NCBI GenBank assembly: GCA_003049485.1 | Contig: PYST01000173.1 | Location: forward strand, 1 to 64,000 | DNA length: 64,000 nucleotides | DNA from: Ophioceras dolichostomum | Taxonomy: Eukaryota > Ascomycota > Sordariomycetes > Magnaporthales > Ophioceraceae | Direction of reading: 5' to 3' | Shown here: positions 43,635 through 55,840 of the stretch, one piece after another | How the letters are laid out: each line of letters opens with the position of its first letter | Numbering within the stretch: the first letter of the stretch is position 1 | Made by a program: the position numbers and the translations under genes | The notes under the pieces: model-generated | What the model was told of the DNA's origin: nothing | The model's input: the letters and a program-made list of their open reading frames with translations, nothing else | Databases searched by the model: none

Positions 43635-46562
43635 TCCCGATTCTCCNATGGCAGCCATGATAACAGAAGGAGCTGTGACACTGCTAGCCACAACTGGTAA
43701 CGTCGGAACGGCACGACGAAAGCCAATGCTACTTCAGCGAGGGGGCGTCGGGTAACAGTCCACCACGCCCCACCTGGCCAGTGCTTCTGTCTGGAGATTT
43801 CGCCATACTCGACGCGCCGTTCCCGCTGCGACTGATGGGAGATTGTCGCCGTGCCGCTTCCTTGCAGCTGATATGTTGACTTGGCGATATTTACGGGCTA
43901 GCTTAGCTGCAAGCGAGTCACAGACACCGAATCCTTTCTGGCAGACCCCAAACGCCGAGTTTGATGATTCCATCATGACATGCATGTTGGAATCACCCAG
44001 CCCTGTGTCATCTCGAAAGTGAGGCATTTCAGAAATCCTGGTGTTTGATGAACAGGAAGCCAGTACGAGCCCTTGTCGAAATGCTGTACAATCGTGAGCC
44101 CTGTTCCCCCGAAGCTTTGTCTACAAACGTCCGGAGGCGTAAATTTGTAGGTAGTATACATCGAGCACTCAGTGACAGTCGAAGACAACACGAGGTGCTA
44201 GTCATCATCGGTACTCAGGGTTCAACAGAACGCGAGGCAAGGAAGACCTCGACTGTTCGTTGTTTGTGGTGGACAGAAACCAATTGCGTGGAGCAGCCTT
44301 GAAGCTTCGCCTCCCACCAACCTTTCAAGTGGTGGTTTAAAGATCTTCGCTAAGCACTTAACCTTCATAGAGGATGGGCTGGGTTTTCTTTGGCTGGGGA
44401 TCTATTTAGGTTGTAATATGGTGATGGCAGTTGCAACAGGTGGCGGGGCCCAGTGGCCCACAGTCCCCAGGGACGGCCGTCCACCTACAGGTCGCAATAC
44501 TGTAACAGGACTGGAGATTGTCTAACAAGTTTCCAATTCATCCACTTTGTTCTGCGTGCTGGCATTCTGAACTTGTGTTATACGGTCGATTTCTCGGCCG
44601 TGGACCTTCGAGCCCGTCGATCCGCCGACCCGTGAGCCACACAACGCCGTTTGTTGATGCGGACAAGACTCCAAGACTCCTCTTCACCTTCAGAGAGCCC
44701 ATCAATCTACGTAGAAGGAAACGACAGTTGATGCATCGCCTGCCTCAGCGACCCTGTTGGAAGCCGAACCGGTTTGCCGAAGAGACGCATGGGCCGCGAC
44801 CTGCTCGTTAGCTTCCTTAGCTAAGCCGTTGCGAGGGATTAGACGCATTGGAATGCCATCCTCAGGGGCTGCTCTGAGGACCCCTACACGCATCCTTCTT
44901 CCGTGACGGGTCGCCAACACACGTTATCGGGCTCCATACCCAGCCTCATCGCCGAGGAAGGCAAGCCTACGGAGGAAAAAGAATTTGAGTGGTTAGTCAA
45001 GCGATGGGAAGGATACCTATCTTGGTAGGGACGTGGTGGTTGAGGTTTACGTACGAGGTCGCCATGTTTAATTAAAGTTCAAACATAGCCCCGCGTCCCG
45101 CTTCGAGCCGCACTCCTCACGATCCATTCTTCGGATGGCCTCTGCTCGATGTTCTCCCTTGGAAACACGCGACCGGATTAGATCGAAAGACGGGACGGGA
45201 GCAGCACAGACCGTATGTCGTGCCTCAAGTTTCAAGCCAAGGGTTTGATGCCAAGGGACCAGGGACAAGATTCCTCAGAGGCTCAGCCTCCACAGATAAG
45301 ATTGATGGATTAAACGAAACTTCAACTTGGATGTCAACCAGTAAAATTTATCCGCTCGTACGGAAGTGGTTGTTGGGGTGCTTCCCGTCGTGGGAGAACA
45401 GCGGCATCAATATGCGGGAGAAAGGTGTATTGCATTCTCTCTCTACGGTGAAGAGCCAATCCGTGTGGTAATTAGGTGGAATGCCACATGCTCATTTCCA
45501 CACCGAGTCGGGCCTCCCCGCCAGTGATTGATGAGCGGAGAGGAGACCGTATCCTCGCCCCTATCTCACGAACGCTCTCCCTCTCTTTGACTGCTGTCAC
45601 TGTGTCGAAGAGCAGATATTCTCGTTGCAAGGGCGTAAGAACGTGTGCAAGTATTACAATTTCTAATTGTCTTCATGGTCCAAGGAAATACTCGTCTCGG
45701 AAGCACAGATTAAATGATACTGGACTGACGACCGTGCTGCTTGTCCACGGTTTAATAATATCTCGCTCCGCCAAAATACGCACTTACAAACTTACTATAT
45801 CTCTCCTAGTTGCATCGAGAGTCTACTACATCTGGGAGCCTCGTGGGACCGGCGTCGTAGTTTCATCAGGCTGTCTTATCTATGGCGTGTGCCCCTCCAC
45901 AGTCGTGACCATGGAACTCGATAGTTGGCGACAGCGTGTTACTGGTCTTTGCGCGGCTCGGAACTATATCCGACAATAGACCCGTGTGTGTTGCCTTGAT
46001 TCATATCGAGATAGATCTCTGAGCAGGTCTGCTCGTTATCAAAAGGATCAATGTGGTGGCAATATTGCGTGCTCCCCTGAAATTCCATTGCGTGATCGAT
46101 CTCGCACACATCCGATCAACTCGATCTGTAATCAGCATCAGACGATCCCCCAGTCTTTCCAGACTGAAAAGAAAGTGCTATTGGATAATGTACCAGTTTC
46201 TCATTGCCGATACATCCGTTGGCAGGTTTCAAACTCCGGGTTCGGACCCGTGGACCCTAAGTACGTGCGGACCGGAGGACGTGATTGGGCTCCGAGGGCG
46301 TTCGCGCAATGACATCAAATATGAGATGCTCTGCTAGTTTCACCTGACCCCGCACAACCGTTGGGGCGAGGACGGGACCGGCCGTCGAGAGCAGTGGTCT
46401 GTAGATATATAGGGATGATGTCCTCAGAGACCCTGGGGAGGATGATGGTCCGGTGAGCTGGAGAGGTAGAGATCAAGAATAGCTTGGAGAGAAACAGCAT
46501 AGAAAAGCACACACTTCACCAGAGCACGGGGACTGACCACTGAACCACAACCGCCAGCAACC
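43334..46562. other. Gene-poor region of about 3.2 kb
   Basis: Contains a poly-C tract and CT microsatellite (43529-43631), one undetermined base (43647) and then sequence less GC-rich than the genes. The longest frames (for example about 45488-45979) have no recognisable domain and biased, non-coding-like codon use. The right end is the promoter of the dioxygenase gene. Confidence 0.55.
43529..43631. repeat. Poly-C tract followed by a long CT dinucleotide microsatellite
   Basis: Roughly 18 C bases run directly into more than 40 uninterrupted CT units, ending at about 43631. It lies about 300 bases upstream of the aspartic-protease-like gene. Length is probably unreliable in the assembly, and a single N follows at 43647. 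Confidence 0.95.
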
Positions 46563-47916
46563 ATGTCGCCCTCTGCAACTTCCACCGTGACAGCTCAGGC
46601 CGTCGCCCCCGTCCCGGCGGTGAAGTCGTCCACCTTCGGCGCGTACAAGGAGCTACAGCCCCATGTCTACAACAAAGAAGCAGAGATCACGGGTCTCGGG
46701 AAGGAAGGCTTCGAGGGCGCAAAGGTAAGACACGTACCTACCTTACCGTCCGTCCCCGGCTTTGCCGTAACACGATACGGTGACTGACAAAGACGACCAA
46801 CAGTATCCCCACTACCTGCCAACCTGGAACCCAGAGCAACAGTACCCTCCTCTGCAGCCGTTCGAGCACTACGAACACGGCAAGGACGCAGACCCGTCCT
46901 ACCCAGAGCTCCTCCCCCAGCACGCCACCATCACGCACCTCACGCCCACCATCGGCACCGAAGTGCGCGGCGTCCAGCTCAGCAAGCTCAGCAGCGCAGG
47001 CCGCGACCAGCTAGCCCGCTACGTAGCCGAGCGTCGAGTCGTCGCCTTCCGCGACCAGGACCTCGCCGACCTGCCCATCTCCGAGGCGCTCGCCTTCGGC
47101 AGCTACTTCGGCCGGCACCACATCCACCCGACGTCGGGCTCGCCCGAGGGCCACCCGGAGATCCATCTCGTGCACCGCAGCGCGGGCGACACCGCCGAGG
47201 TGGGCCGGTTCTTCGCCACGCGCACCAGCAGCGTGGCGTGGCACTCAGACGTGTCGTACGAGGCGCAGCCGCCGGGGACCACGTTCCTGTACGTGCTCGA
47301 CCGGCCCGAGACGGGAGGCGACACACTGTTCGCCGACTGCGCCGAGGCCTACCAGCGCCTCAGCCCGCTGTTCCGCGAGCGGCTGCACGGGCTGCGCGCG
47401 ACGCACTCGGGCATCGAGCAGGTCAATGCCGCGGCCGCGAGGGGCAGCATCAAACGGCGCGAGCCGGTCGTGAACGCGCACCCCATCGTCAGGACGCACC
47501 CCGTCACTGGGGAGAAGGCGCTTTTCATCAACCCGCAGTGTAAGCTGGTACCTACCTACGCAACCAAGAACCCCCGATCATCATCACACTCGTCGCTTCT
47601 CTCCCTTTACGCTTGCTCCTTCTTTTTACTGACACGACACTCGCCCCGTCTCGCATCATCATTATTAGTCACCCGCGACATCGAGGGTCTGAAGAAGGAG
47701 GAATCGGACGCGATCCTCAAGTTCCTGTATGACCACATCGCGCTGGGCGCCGACTTCCACGTCCGCGTCAAGTGGGAGGACAAGACGGTCGTGGTGTGGG
47801 ACAACCGCGTGACGCAGCACTCTGCGCTGTTGGACTGGAAGAACGCCCAGCGGCGCCATCTGGCGCGCATCACTCCCCAGGCCGAGCGGCCGTTCGAGAC
47901 GCCGTTCGAGGGTTGA
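46563..47916 (+). CDS. TauD/TfdA-family Fe(II)/2-oxoglutarate-dependent dioxygenase, two introns
   Basis: Join 46563..46724, 46804..47539, 47669..47916; 381 aa. Introns begin GTAAGA and GTAAGC and end CAG and TAG; the second splits a Phe codon in NPQFTRDI, a phrase typical of the family. The iron ligands are His and Asp of WHSDVSYE plus the distal His of NRVTQHSALLDW. RRHLARI supplies the Arg that holds 2-oxoglutarate. Fungal homologues oxygenate sulfonates (taurine type) or aryloxy and sulfate-ester compounds, releasing sulfite or an aldehyde. It is convergent with a copper amine oxidase about 400 bases away, which may act on a related amine-containing compound (inference). Cytosolic, no signal peptide. 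Confidence 0.92.
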
Positions 47917-48316
47917 TGGTGATGGATGACGGAAGAGAGGAGCAGGAGACGTGATAGGGGTGAGTTCTGGTAACAGCCTCCGACACTGGATTTCTGGGCT
48001 TTTGTTTCCATGTGTTCGATGATATGTACTTAGATAGGGGAAACCCACGCTTGGTCAAGGAGCGATGGCGAGATTTCGAGTCCTGCCACAGTTGGCAGGA
48101 CATGGAAGCAAAATGCCATGTTTGCACGGTCTCGTAATCCAAGAGGTGTGAATTAACGCAGCATCTAACCTGAAGAACTGGTCTGATAATATCCAGAGTG
48201 AAAGAAAGTGCCAAAAGCATCTCGAGGGGGCCCGTGGGCAGTCTTGGGCATCGCTCCAGGCAAAAAAGCGAACGCCGGAGGAAGACAAGACCGAAAGGAG
48301 ATCCTGCAATTCTCCA
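47917..48316. other. Convergent 3' intergenic region
   Basis: About 400 bases between the stop codons of the dioxygenase (plus) and the copper amine oxidase (minus), with no gene. Confidence 0.6.
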
Positions 48317-50752
48317 TCAAGCGGCTGGGGCCGAAGAGGCTGGGGTTGAAGCACCCGGCGAGGAATCGCCCTGAGATTCAGGAGCAGAAGTAGCAACCGA
48401 AGCGGCAGCAGTCAGATCAGCCACCGGAGCATGAGCGGGAGCAGACACTGAAGCCGGGGCAGCAGAGCAGGAGGCACACGCGCCACCACTCCCATCACCA
48501 GCACCACCAGTCTGCCCACCACCACCACTACCACCACCAACAGCAGCGACCAACACGCTCCTGTTCCTCTCCTGCGTAGAAATCTGCACATCCAGCGCCG
48601 GATTCGCCGTGAAGAAGTTAATAGGCTTCAAGCCGACCACCATCTTCTCGCACGGCATGACCGGCCAGTCCTCAGCGCGCGGGTTGTGCGTCGACCCGAA
48701 CGTGTGCCACACGACGATGTCCTCGTCCCTGACCGACGACAGGGCCGTGGACGGCTTAGTGGCGGCCGCCGCGTCGTCGTCACTAGAAAGCCCCGCAGCG
48801 ATCCTAGCAATATGCTCCCTCTCCTCCCTCCGCCTTCTCCCCTCAATCCACGACGATATCCCCTCCCCGCCATACGACTGCATCGTGAACCTCCCAGCAG
48901 GGAACAGCTCCCCCTCCCGATACCGCGTCACCCACACCGCGTGCCGCGCGTAGTCCGCCCTGCGCGCGTGCCACGAGTCGTCCCCTGCCAGCAGCAACCG
49001 GCTGTAGCACGGCATCAGCTTGAACCCGACGGCCGTGCCCGTGACGGGGTTGACCTTCCCCTCATTCACGATCCTGAAGCCCCTGTTGCTCGCGAAATCC
49101 AGATCCATCCCCGTCTCGCGCTGCACGACCTCCGACCTCACCGTATAGCCCACGCCAAACGGGTTCTTGTCTGGAGAATACGGCATCGGCACCGACTCCT
49201 CCACCACAAGCGAATTCCTGTGCCCGTCCACGGCCGGGTCGATGCGCAGGCAGAACAGATGCTGGTGGTACGGCGCCATCACCCCCGGCGCCACCACGGT
49301 GCCGAACGACACCGAATCGCCCACGTCGATGGGAGCCGTGGACATGATGCCCGTGGCGCGCACCTCGTAGAACAGCGCCGCGTCCTGCTGCAGGTAAAAC
49401 GCAAAAATATACTCGTAGTTCGTGACCGTAATAATAGTCTGCAGCACCAGCACGCGACTCCGCGTAACGACCGCCCTCCCCGTGCGGAAATTCGTGTGCT
49501 TCCACAGGATACCATCGTCGACCTCATGGAGGCACACCACGTTCGGCATGCGCAGCGGCTCGCCCTCGGCCGTGGCCAGCCAGCCGTCGAAATACCGGAT
49601 GAGACCCAGGCAGTCGCAGCCGAGTGATAGGTTGTTGGCGCAGACGCCCGCGCCGTCGTTGCCGAGGTCGAAGGCGGCCTTGCGCGGGTAGGGGTGGCGC
49701 GGGTCCGCGTAGGGGACGAACATCTCGGCGAGGGAGAGGCGGTAGAAGAGGGGGCGGCCGTCGTACCGGACGTCGTGCAGCGTCATGCCCTCACGGTGGT
49801 TGAAGCCGAGGCGGAGCGTCCACTTCTCCCAGCTGATGAGGTTGCCGTCGTCGACGGCGAAGGAGGGGCCCTCCGGCTGGCTGACGTGGTAGGGGCGGGT
49901 GGTCATCCTGCGCTCGGCTGCAAGGTCGGGGTGGTACTCGCTGGTGTGGATCCTGCGGCGGTCGAACTCCTTTTGAGCTAAAGCCGCTGGGTCATCGTTT
50001 TCGCCCGAGGGCAGGCGGATGATCTTGGTTATCTTGACGGCGCTGGAGACCTCGGCGCTGAAGTCGAGGGGATACGCGTAGTGGTTGGAGTCTGGGTGGT
50101 CGGAGAGACGGGCGTAGAACCAGGCCTGGAATAGAGTGCGTTAGAAGAAGCCTCGCTCGTAACAGGAATCGGTCTATGAACACCAGATGAACGAAAGGAA
50201 GGACATGTACCAACCATGGTGAGTCTCTCTGCCGTGTCGTGCAACCCATCAGTCGCGTACGCCCAGGGCTCAACCACCACCGTGGCACCCTCCGGCAGCT
50301 TGAGGCGGCTGATCTCCTTTTGGACGCTCTCCTCCGCCAAACAAGCAGCAGCGACGGTCTGCATGTACGTCGTGTCGATGAACGAGTGGCGCCCAGGCAG
50401 TGCTTCGTCGGAGGCAATGACTTCGGCATCAAGATCGACAGTCATCTCGTGCAGCTCCTTGGAGACAAACAACTGGACGGTCGCCGTCCGAGGCGGAGGA
50501 GTAGGGGACAAGGCGCCAGCATGTTCGAGCACGAGGAATTCGACCATCAGCTTCTTCGGTGGTTCGAGGAGCGTAATGGCGCGGAACACGAACTCCGCAC
50601 CAGGGCTCGCCTTACGGATGATATCCGCCGCCTTTCGTAGGGTGGATGATCGGTTAGCCAGGCAGTTTGGATCCAATTCGAGCGTCGCGGGTGGGCAGCG
50701 AACTTACACGGCGGATCTCCGAAGGAGTAAGGGGATCGAAAGGGTGCGGCAT
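48317..50752 (-). CDS. Copper-containing primary amine oxidase, two introns
   Basis: Exons 50752..50708, 50631..50215, 50125..48317; 756 aa. The second donor is GTTGGT, non-consensus but required for the frame. TNYEYIF near 389-395 is the topaquinone site, whose Tyr (about 391) is self-oxidised to the TPQ cofactor. AFDLGNDGAG upstream carries the expected catalytic Asp. Copper ligands are the two His of APYHQHLF and the His of FGSTHNPRAEDWPVMP. These enzymes convert primary amines plus O2 and water to aldehyde, ammonia and H2O2. The protein has no N-terminal signal peptide. The C-terminal ~70 residues are an unusual Gly/Ser/Ala/Pro-rich extension; it lacks a clear SKL-type peroxisomal signal. 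Start chosen because MPHPFDPLTPSEIRRAAD matches typical N-termini. Confidence 0.92.
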
Positions 50753-51209
50753 CGTGGAGGTGACAGTCCGTGACAGAGGAGTAGGCATACAAAGGATGGA
50801 AGAATTTATCTAAGATGCCCGTCTGGGTAGAAAGGGTCGAATTTATAGTGCATGTAATGCTGCATATAGCATGCATCCCGTGACGTTTTCCGGCATCCAT
50901 CTATCCAAGGGCCGGGATTTGCAATCGCCGGATATATCTCGGGGCCGACATATCTCGGGCCTGAATGCCTGCACTAGGAGTTCCAGGATGATAAGGCCCT
51001 ATCCATCCATCCCTGGGGCCCCGCGAATGCGGAGGGTCCGGCTTCGGAGCCGATGTCTGGGAGGGGAAGTCGCATGCGGAAACTGTGGGGCCCCGCGTCG
51101 ACGGCGTCAACGGCGCTCCGATAAGGGGCACAGTCATGGGCGATAGGGAAAAGCGTCCGAGGGAAACCAAATGCCTGTCGCATGTGTTGCTTTTCATCGT
51201 AGTCGAGCA
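50753..51209. other. Intergenic region upstream of the copper amine oxidase
   Basis: About 460 bases containing the amine oxidase promoter (AT-rich patch near 50828-50870) and the 3' end of the neighbouring minus-strand gene. No gene seen. Confidence 0.55.
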
Positions 51210-52338
51210 TCATATGAACGACGGGATGTAGCTTAGCGATGCATCTTGGTCGCCCTCCGAAGCCTCTGGCGGCTTGTCGGCTCTTCGATCATCTGTTCCA
51301 TCCCCATGATTATCCGTTTGAAGCTTCTGCCGTGATCTCCGCTTCCTGATGCGCTGCATGATGCCTGATTCGTCGTTATCGGTGTCGTCATTGAGCCCAG
51401 CACGATCATTTCTAGTATTTTCGTGGGCGGTTGGGGTCCCCTCCGAGCGGCCAGGCTTTGTCGGTACTGCAGATGCGCTTGTTCGTTGCACCTCTTGGTC
51501 TCGTTGACCTTGTTGCTCTTGATACCGCTGCAGATGTTGATGGCGGTTTTGGGGGCGTGGTGGTGATTGGTCATCGTGATGTGTCTCAGCTTGTGGAGGG
51601 CGAGCGGACTTGCTCGCGGCTTCGGTACGTGACGGGGCGAAGAGAGATGACGACCCGTCCAAATCGCCATCTCCTGGATCAGCGGAGTCGTCACCGTCGT
51701 CTGCGGGACCATGCGGTTGGGGACGCTGCCGAGAGGACGCCGGCTCCGGGGACGACGACCATCTGCGCTCGCTCAGAGTCGATCCGCCTCGGGCAAGCGG
51801 CAGGGGCATGGCTTTCTTCCTGGAGCTGTTCATCAGGCCCCGAAGAGCGGTACCAGCCCGCTTCGCCATCCAATCGTTCTGGTCGTCACTCTCCGCGCTC
51901 TCGCCCCGGGCCCGCTTAAGGCCTTCTTGCTGCTTGGCCACCAAGTCGAGCATGGCGTGGCGTCTCTTGACTGCATCAGTCATGGCACCGACGACAGGTC
52001 TAGAGAACTCATGGATTTTGTCAGAATTGCGGTCCCTGGCCAGATTCTTCAGACGCTGGTACTCGGCCTTATGAAGGTGCGCCGTGAAGGTGCCGGCGAT
52101 GGTGAGAAACTCGTCTTCCACCATGCGGTACATATCATCAGCGTCATAACCGTCGATCATGAAACTAGAGGATACCTGTTAGCGGAAAGAATGAGACGAA
52201 GGAAGCTGTGGAAGACCGGCGACTATAGAGTTCGCGACGGAGTTCCGAATAAACGGCATTTAGAACACTCTACCTTTCGACCAGTGCCGCAGGCGGCGGC
52301 GATGTAGAAGGCGTCCGTAGGGCTAGTGGGTCGAACAT
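51210..52338 (-). CDS. Conserved filamentous-fungal protein of unknown function, one intron
   Basis: Exons 52338..52274, 52164..51210; 339 aa. The 109-base intron has a GTAGAG donor and CTAG acceptor. The N-terminus, MFDPLALRTPSTSPPPAALVESFMIDGYDADDMYRMVEDEFL split here into its two exons, is the conserved-looking part, followed by FTAHLHKAEYQRLKNLAR, probably helical. The remaining two thirds are low-complexity: acidic, Ser/Pro-rich, Gln/His-rich, with a basic RIRKRRSRQK cluster that may be a nuclear localisation signal. I recall similar N-termini in ascomycete hypothetical proteins but can assign no function. Confidence 0.75.
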
Positions 52339-53533
52339 TAGCAAAAGTTGCAGCAGGAATGGCTATTAAAACAGACCTCGGTCTCTGAGTGGTTTCGTGG
52401 AGCGAGCTGGAGTATTCGTAGCGTCAGTAGCGTCCGTAGCATCCGTGGCGCTACTCCCCGTGTTGCTGCTTCCGGGGTTGTTGACAAGGTCGGCGGAGCT
52501 CACACCACCTCCGGCGCCTGACGCGTTCGGCGTCCCACAGTGTCGATGCGTCCAGGGCAGTTTGCGCGTCATATTCACGCAGCGCAACGCCCCATGGAAA
52601 ATAACAACATACGCGCAGAAACAGTGGTGACTAAAAGCATCGGATGATTTTGATCCAATTTGCGGATTACCGCGGGGAAGATGGACTCGCGGGGAATGAA
52701 TGATGATGCGGGTTCTGGTTACGGCTGACTGATGAAAACGTACAGAGACTCGAGCGCGCAGTCACGTGATCACACTGACTTCGCCTCATACCTAGACTTG
52801 TTGGTCCATAGCACGCCAAGTTGAGAATATGTGCTCTACTCACATTTTTCATCTTAAAGTAACCACATATCGGATAATATGGGCGTCTGTTCTAGCTGTT
52901 ATCAAAGTCATCTTCATCTTAGTACTGGGGTCCTCTGAGCGAGGTGAGAACGTTGTGCAGGGCTCGACGTTGAGCATCCAGCTTGATCGTATTGCGGCTT
53001 GCTCAGGAGCTGGCTAGTGGTGAGCACGCATGGACTGGGATCTGCTGAATAACACACAATATTTAGACCAGATTCGCAATAGCATCACCCGTCGAGGTTC
53101 ACTGGTTCATGCCGCTTCTCACTTGATAAGACTCACCAAGGCAACCACTTTTCGTGGGCCACTGGAGTCCTAGACAACACATTCTTCTCGATCAGATTCA
53201 AGATCTGCGTGAGCCTCAAAATATAATGCTTGTTTCGTACAAGGGAACCAGAGAGAATCTCGATGGACAATAAGACAGGGGTTGGAAAACTCACCAGCCA
53301 TGACAATTACTTCACTCCCTTCAGGTGCTCCTTCTAAAATAAGAGCTGAGACGAGTGGCAGGCTGCCTGTAGACGTCTGTACCTAACTAGGCTAGAAACG
53401 CGCACAAATCCATTCTCGTGTCGAAAATTTTACCAGATCTTTCCATATCGATAGTCGAAATTCAACCTGCGAGGCTTCTCAACCTACCAGATCTGCTCAC
53501 CTTTCTTGACCTAGTCGTTGACTCTGATCATCG
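52339..53533. other. Gene-free, AT-richer region of about 1.2 kb
   Basis: Left end holds the upstream region of the neighbouring gene, including short GTAGCGTC-like repeats near 52415-52450. The rest is AT-richer than the gene regions and has no supported frame. It leads into the helicase relic. Confidence 0.55.
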
Positions 53534-54313
53534 ATGTTGATATGTGGGAAAGAGGGGATAGCCAACTCGCTAGTAATATGCAGCACGTCGGTCTTGGGCG
53601 AGGAGGCGCTAGTTATTACCGAAAGGCGGCTGAGCGAGCTGATATTGGCGGCCGAGACTGCCCATCTGCCTGGCGGTGCGGATCCTTTGGGGACAGCTTC
53701 GCTCGGACCCCGCAATTTGAGGTACGTGACCAAGGCCATGTTCCGCAAGTTCTACGCGGAGGTCGGTCTCCGCAAGGTACGCGCGCCGGGACTATCGAGG
53801 AGCAGAGCAGGCACACGTACTCGACGGCGGTGAACGTGTACGCCGTTGAGTCGGACTCGGTCGACCGCTTCACCAAACGCGGGGGGACGGCGGCAGAGCG
53901 GCCCTCGATCGGGAGCGCTTAGCCAAGGCTCGCGAGTCGCTCTGGAAGAACGTCCTCGAGGACTCGTAATCATGTCGAGGCCGTCGTCGGCAAGGGCGGG
54001 CGGCTGGAGCCGTGGCAACGCGACATGATGATGGCCATCCTTCGTCAACCCGAAGCCGGACACGCTCGCGGTGGCCCCGACTGGTGGTGGCAAAAGCCTG
54101 TGCTTCATGCTGCCCGCCGTCGTACTGATCCAGCCGCCGCTGCGGACCCTGCTGGAGGTTACATCGAGGCATTTGACGGAACGCGGCATACCCTATCCCG
54201 TGTGGCGCTTCGATGCGGAGCCCGCGGGCCCAGGAGTGAGCATCGAGATGTTCACGCCCGAGGGCTACTGCACGTTTCAAGTGGGGGATGGGCAGCGAGA
54301 AGCCGGAGGATGA
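53534..54313 (+). pseudogene. Relic of a RecQ-like (telomere-linked type) helicase
   Basis: Broken frames line up in one direction. GKGGRLEPWQRDMMMAILRQP (about 53985-54050) resembles the segment just before helicase motif I. It is then frameshifted into VAPTGGGKSLCFMLPAVV (about 54070-54123), a Walker A motif I of RecQ type, followed by TLLEVTSRHLTERGIPYPVWR and a VSIEMFTPEG segment resembling the motif Ia/Ib region. Further motifs (DEAH, VI) are missing. Upstream pieces (RNLRYVTKAMFRKFYAEVGL, YAVESDSVDRF) may be the preceding domain of the same gene. An in-frame TAA near 53967 and at least one frameshift near 54050 make it non-functional. Such helicases occur near telomeres in several fungi, but subtelomeric position here is only an inference. 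Confidence 0.6.
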
Positions 54314-55555
54314 CGCCCAACAGCGGCTGGAGAATTGGTACGCATTATGTCCGATCTGTTCTCATTCGCCATCACATATCTCCATTCCATCCCATTCATG
54401 GAAATGGTATCATTTGTGAATCATCTTCTCAGGAAAACGAACGTCCACAGGCTCGATGCCATGATCGAGACCACCTCCAACCCGGGCCCCGGGCACGACG
54501 CCCAGACCGCCGTCGCCGCTGCCGCCTCTATTTTGGCCTCTGTCGATAGCAGCAGCAGTCTTTGGAGGCAGATGTGTGTGAGAAGTGTGAGGAGTCGACG
54601 CCCGCTGTACTTCGGTGAAGGTCAGGTGGAGGTGGCAGCTGGGATATATTACTTACTTACTAGCAGCCTTGAAGTAGTAAACACTCGATCTGTGCTTAGA
54701 CATTGCCATTCCACTGCGTAACTCTGTGCTGGAGATAGCTTACATAGGTGATGTGTTTTCGTTCGGTTTGCAAAAGGAATACATGCTAAAGATGGGGAGT
54801 CGGCAGGCAGGGAATGTCACCTGTAGTGGTCATGTGGACCAAGGCAGAACGACCCGACGGCACAAGCCCGAAGCAGCACGACAAGTAATCCTGACATGGT
54901 AAACGCCAAGCACATAGAATCCTGAGGTTCCGTTGGGGAGTGATCAGTCAATCCATCAGTCTGCTTGTCAGCATGCAATGGTTCGTGGGTGCAGTATTAG
55001 TACTTGGTAGCTTGGCAGGAGAGATGGTAAGATGACAACATCTCTGAAAGTGAGAACTATAAGAATGTCGATGCAGCTAGAGGTACCATGGTACCACTTT
55101 GGTGCATACTATTAAGTTCTAGGTCGTGAAGCGGCATCGGCGGCTGTGTTGTTAAATTTGGGGTTTTCCAATAGAGGTTGCTAGATACAGGGGATGAGTT
55201 CCTTTCGCTCTTCGCCTGTTTGCATGGCGAACTCTCAAGAGAAGAATCGAAGATTTTTTTTAGTTTCATAACCAGTTCCTTCTTAGAATCCCTCATACTC
55301 TTGCAAGCAAGTAATAAGATAGAGAAGAGTGCGTGACAAGGGAACTGTGTGACTGTTAGCCTCTGAGTTTCGTAATGACCTCTCCCTAGCTGAGCCCTGG
55401 ACTTCACGTACAAACTGAGGTGGGATTCATGGACAAAGCTCACCGTCACAGGTCAAGAGACCGAGCCCGCGAGAGCATGCTCCTTTCAAAGAAGACATAC
55501 TATCCCGCTGCTCTTGAGGGGAAGGCATATAGCGAGTAATCGCATGATCAGCTCT
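54314..55555. other. Gene-free region, about 1.2 kb
   Basis: No supported coding sequence between the helicase relic and the small secreted protein gene; only short frames. AT-rich in places (about 55240-55330). Confidence 0.5.
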
Positions 55556-55840
55556 CTAGCACCGGCAGAAAGCAGTGATGCCGTTCGAGCTGCAGCAGCC
55601 GGCGTTGCAGTTGGCGCTAAGCTGGTACACGCGGCTGCTATTGCAGACGTAAATGCTGCTGCCCATGCAGGTGAAGGTGCCGGGATTGCAGCCGATGGTG
55701 CTCGTCTGTGGCAGAGGGGCGCGCTCAACGACGGCCGGGACGTCACGGGGGACCGCGGTGGGTTCAGGGGCTGGGACGGCAACGGCGTTGACTAGGGCGG
55801 CCACGGAGGCGAAGGAAGCGAGGATGGAGAGGACACGCAT
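55556..55840 (-). CDS. Small secreted eight-cysteine protein
   Basis: Single exon, 94 aa, ATG at 55840 to stop at 55556. Residues 1-19 (MRVLSILASFASVAALVNA) are a clear signal peptide. A Pro/Val-rich propeptide-like spacer of about 25 residues follows. The last 45 residues carry eight cysteines in the pattern C-x6-C-x7-C-x11-C-x3-CC-x8-C-x-C, consistent with four disulfides in a compact knot. Size, secretion and cysteine content match fungal effector or antimicrobial-type peptides; the exact activity is not shown by sequence. A consensus TATA box lies 150 bases upstream. Its isolated position beside a broken NLR and a helicase relic suggests an accessory region. Confidence 0.85.
   Translation of the reverse strand: MRVLSILASFASVAALVNAVAVPAPEPTAVPRDVPAVVERAPLPQTSTIGCNPGTFTCMGSSIYVCNSSRVYQLSANCNAGCCSSNGITAFCRC

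Noticed and set aside
45488..45979. Open frame of about 160 codons in the gene-poor region
   Set aside because: No recognisable domain or signal peptide, unusual amino-acid mix and no promoter context. Could be a chance frame in AT-richer DNA.
52397..52630. Hydrophobic-looking short frame (repeated Ala-Ser-Val) upstream of the conserved protein gene
   Set aside because: Produced by short GTAGCGTC-type repeats; no supporting start context or continuation.
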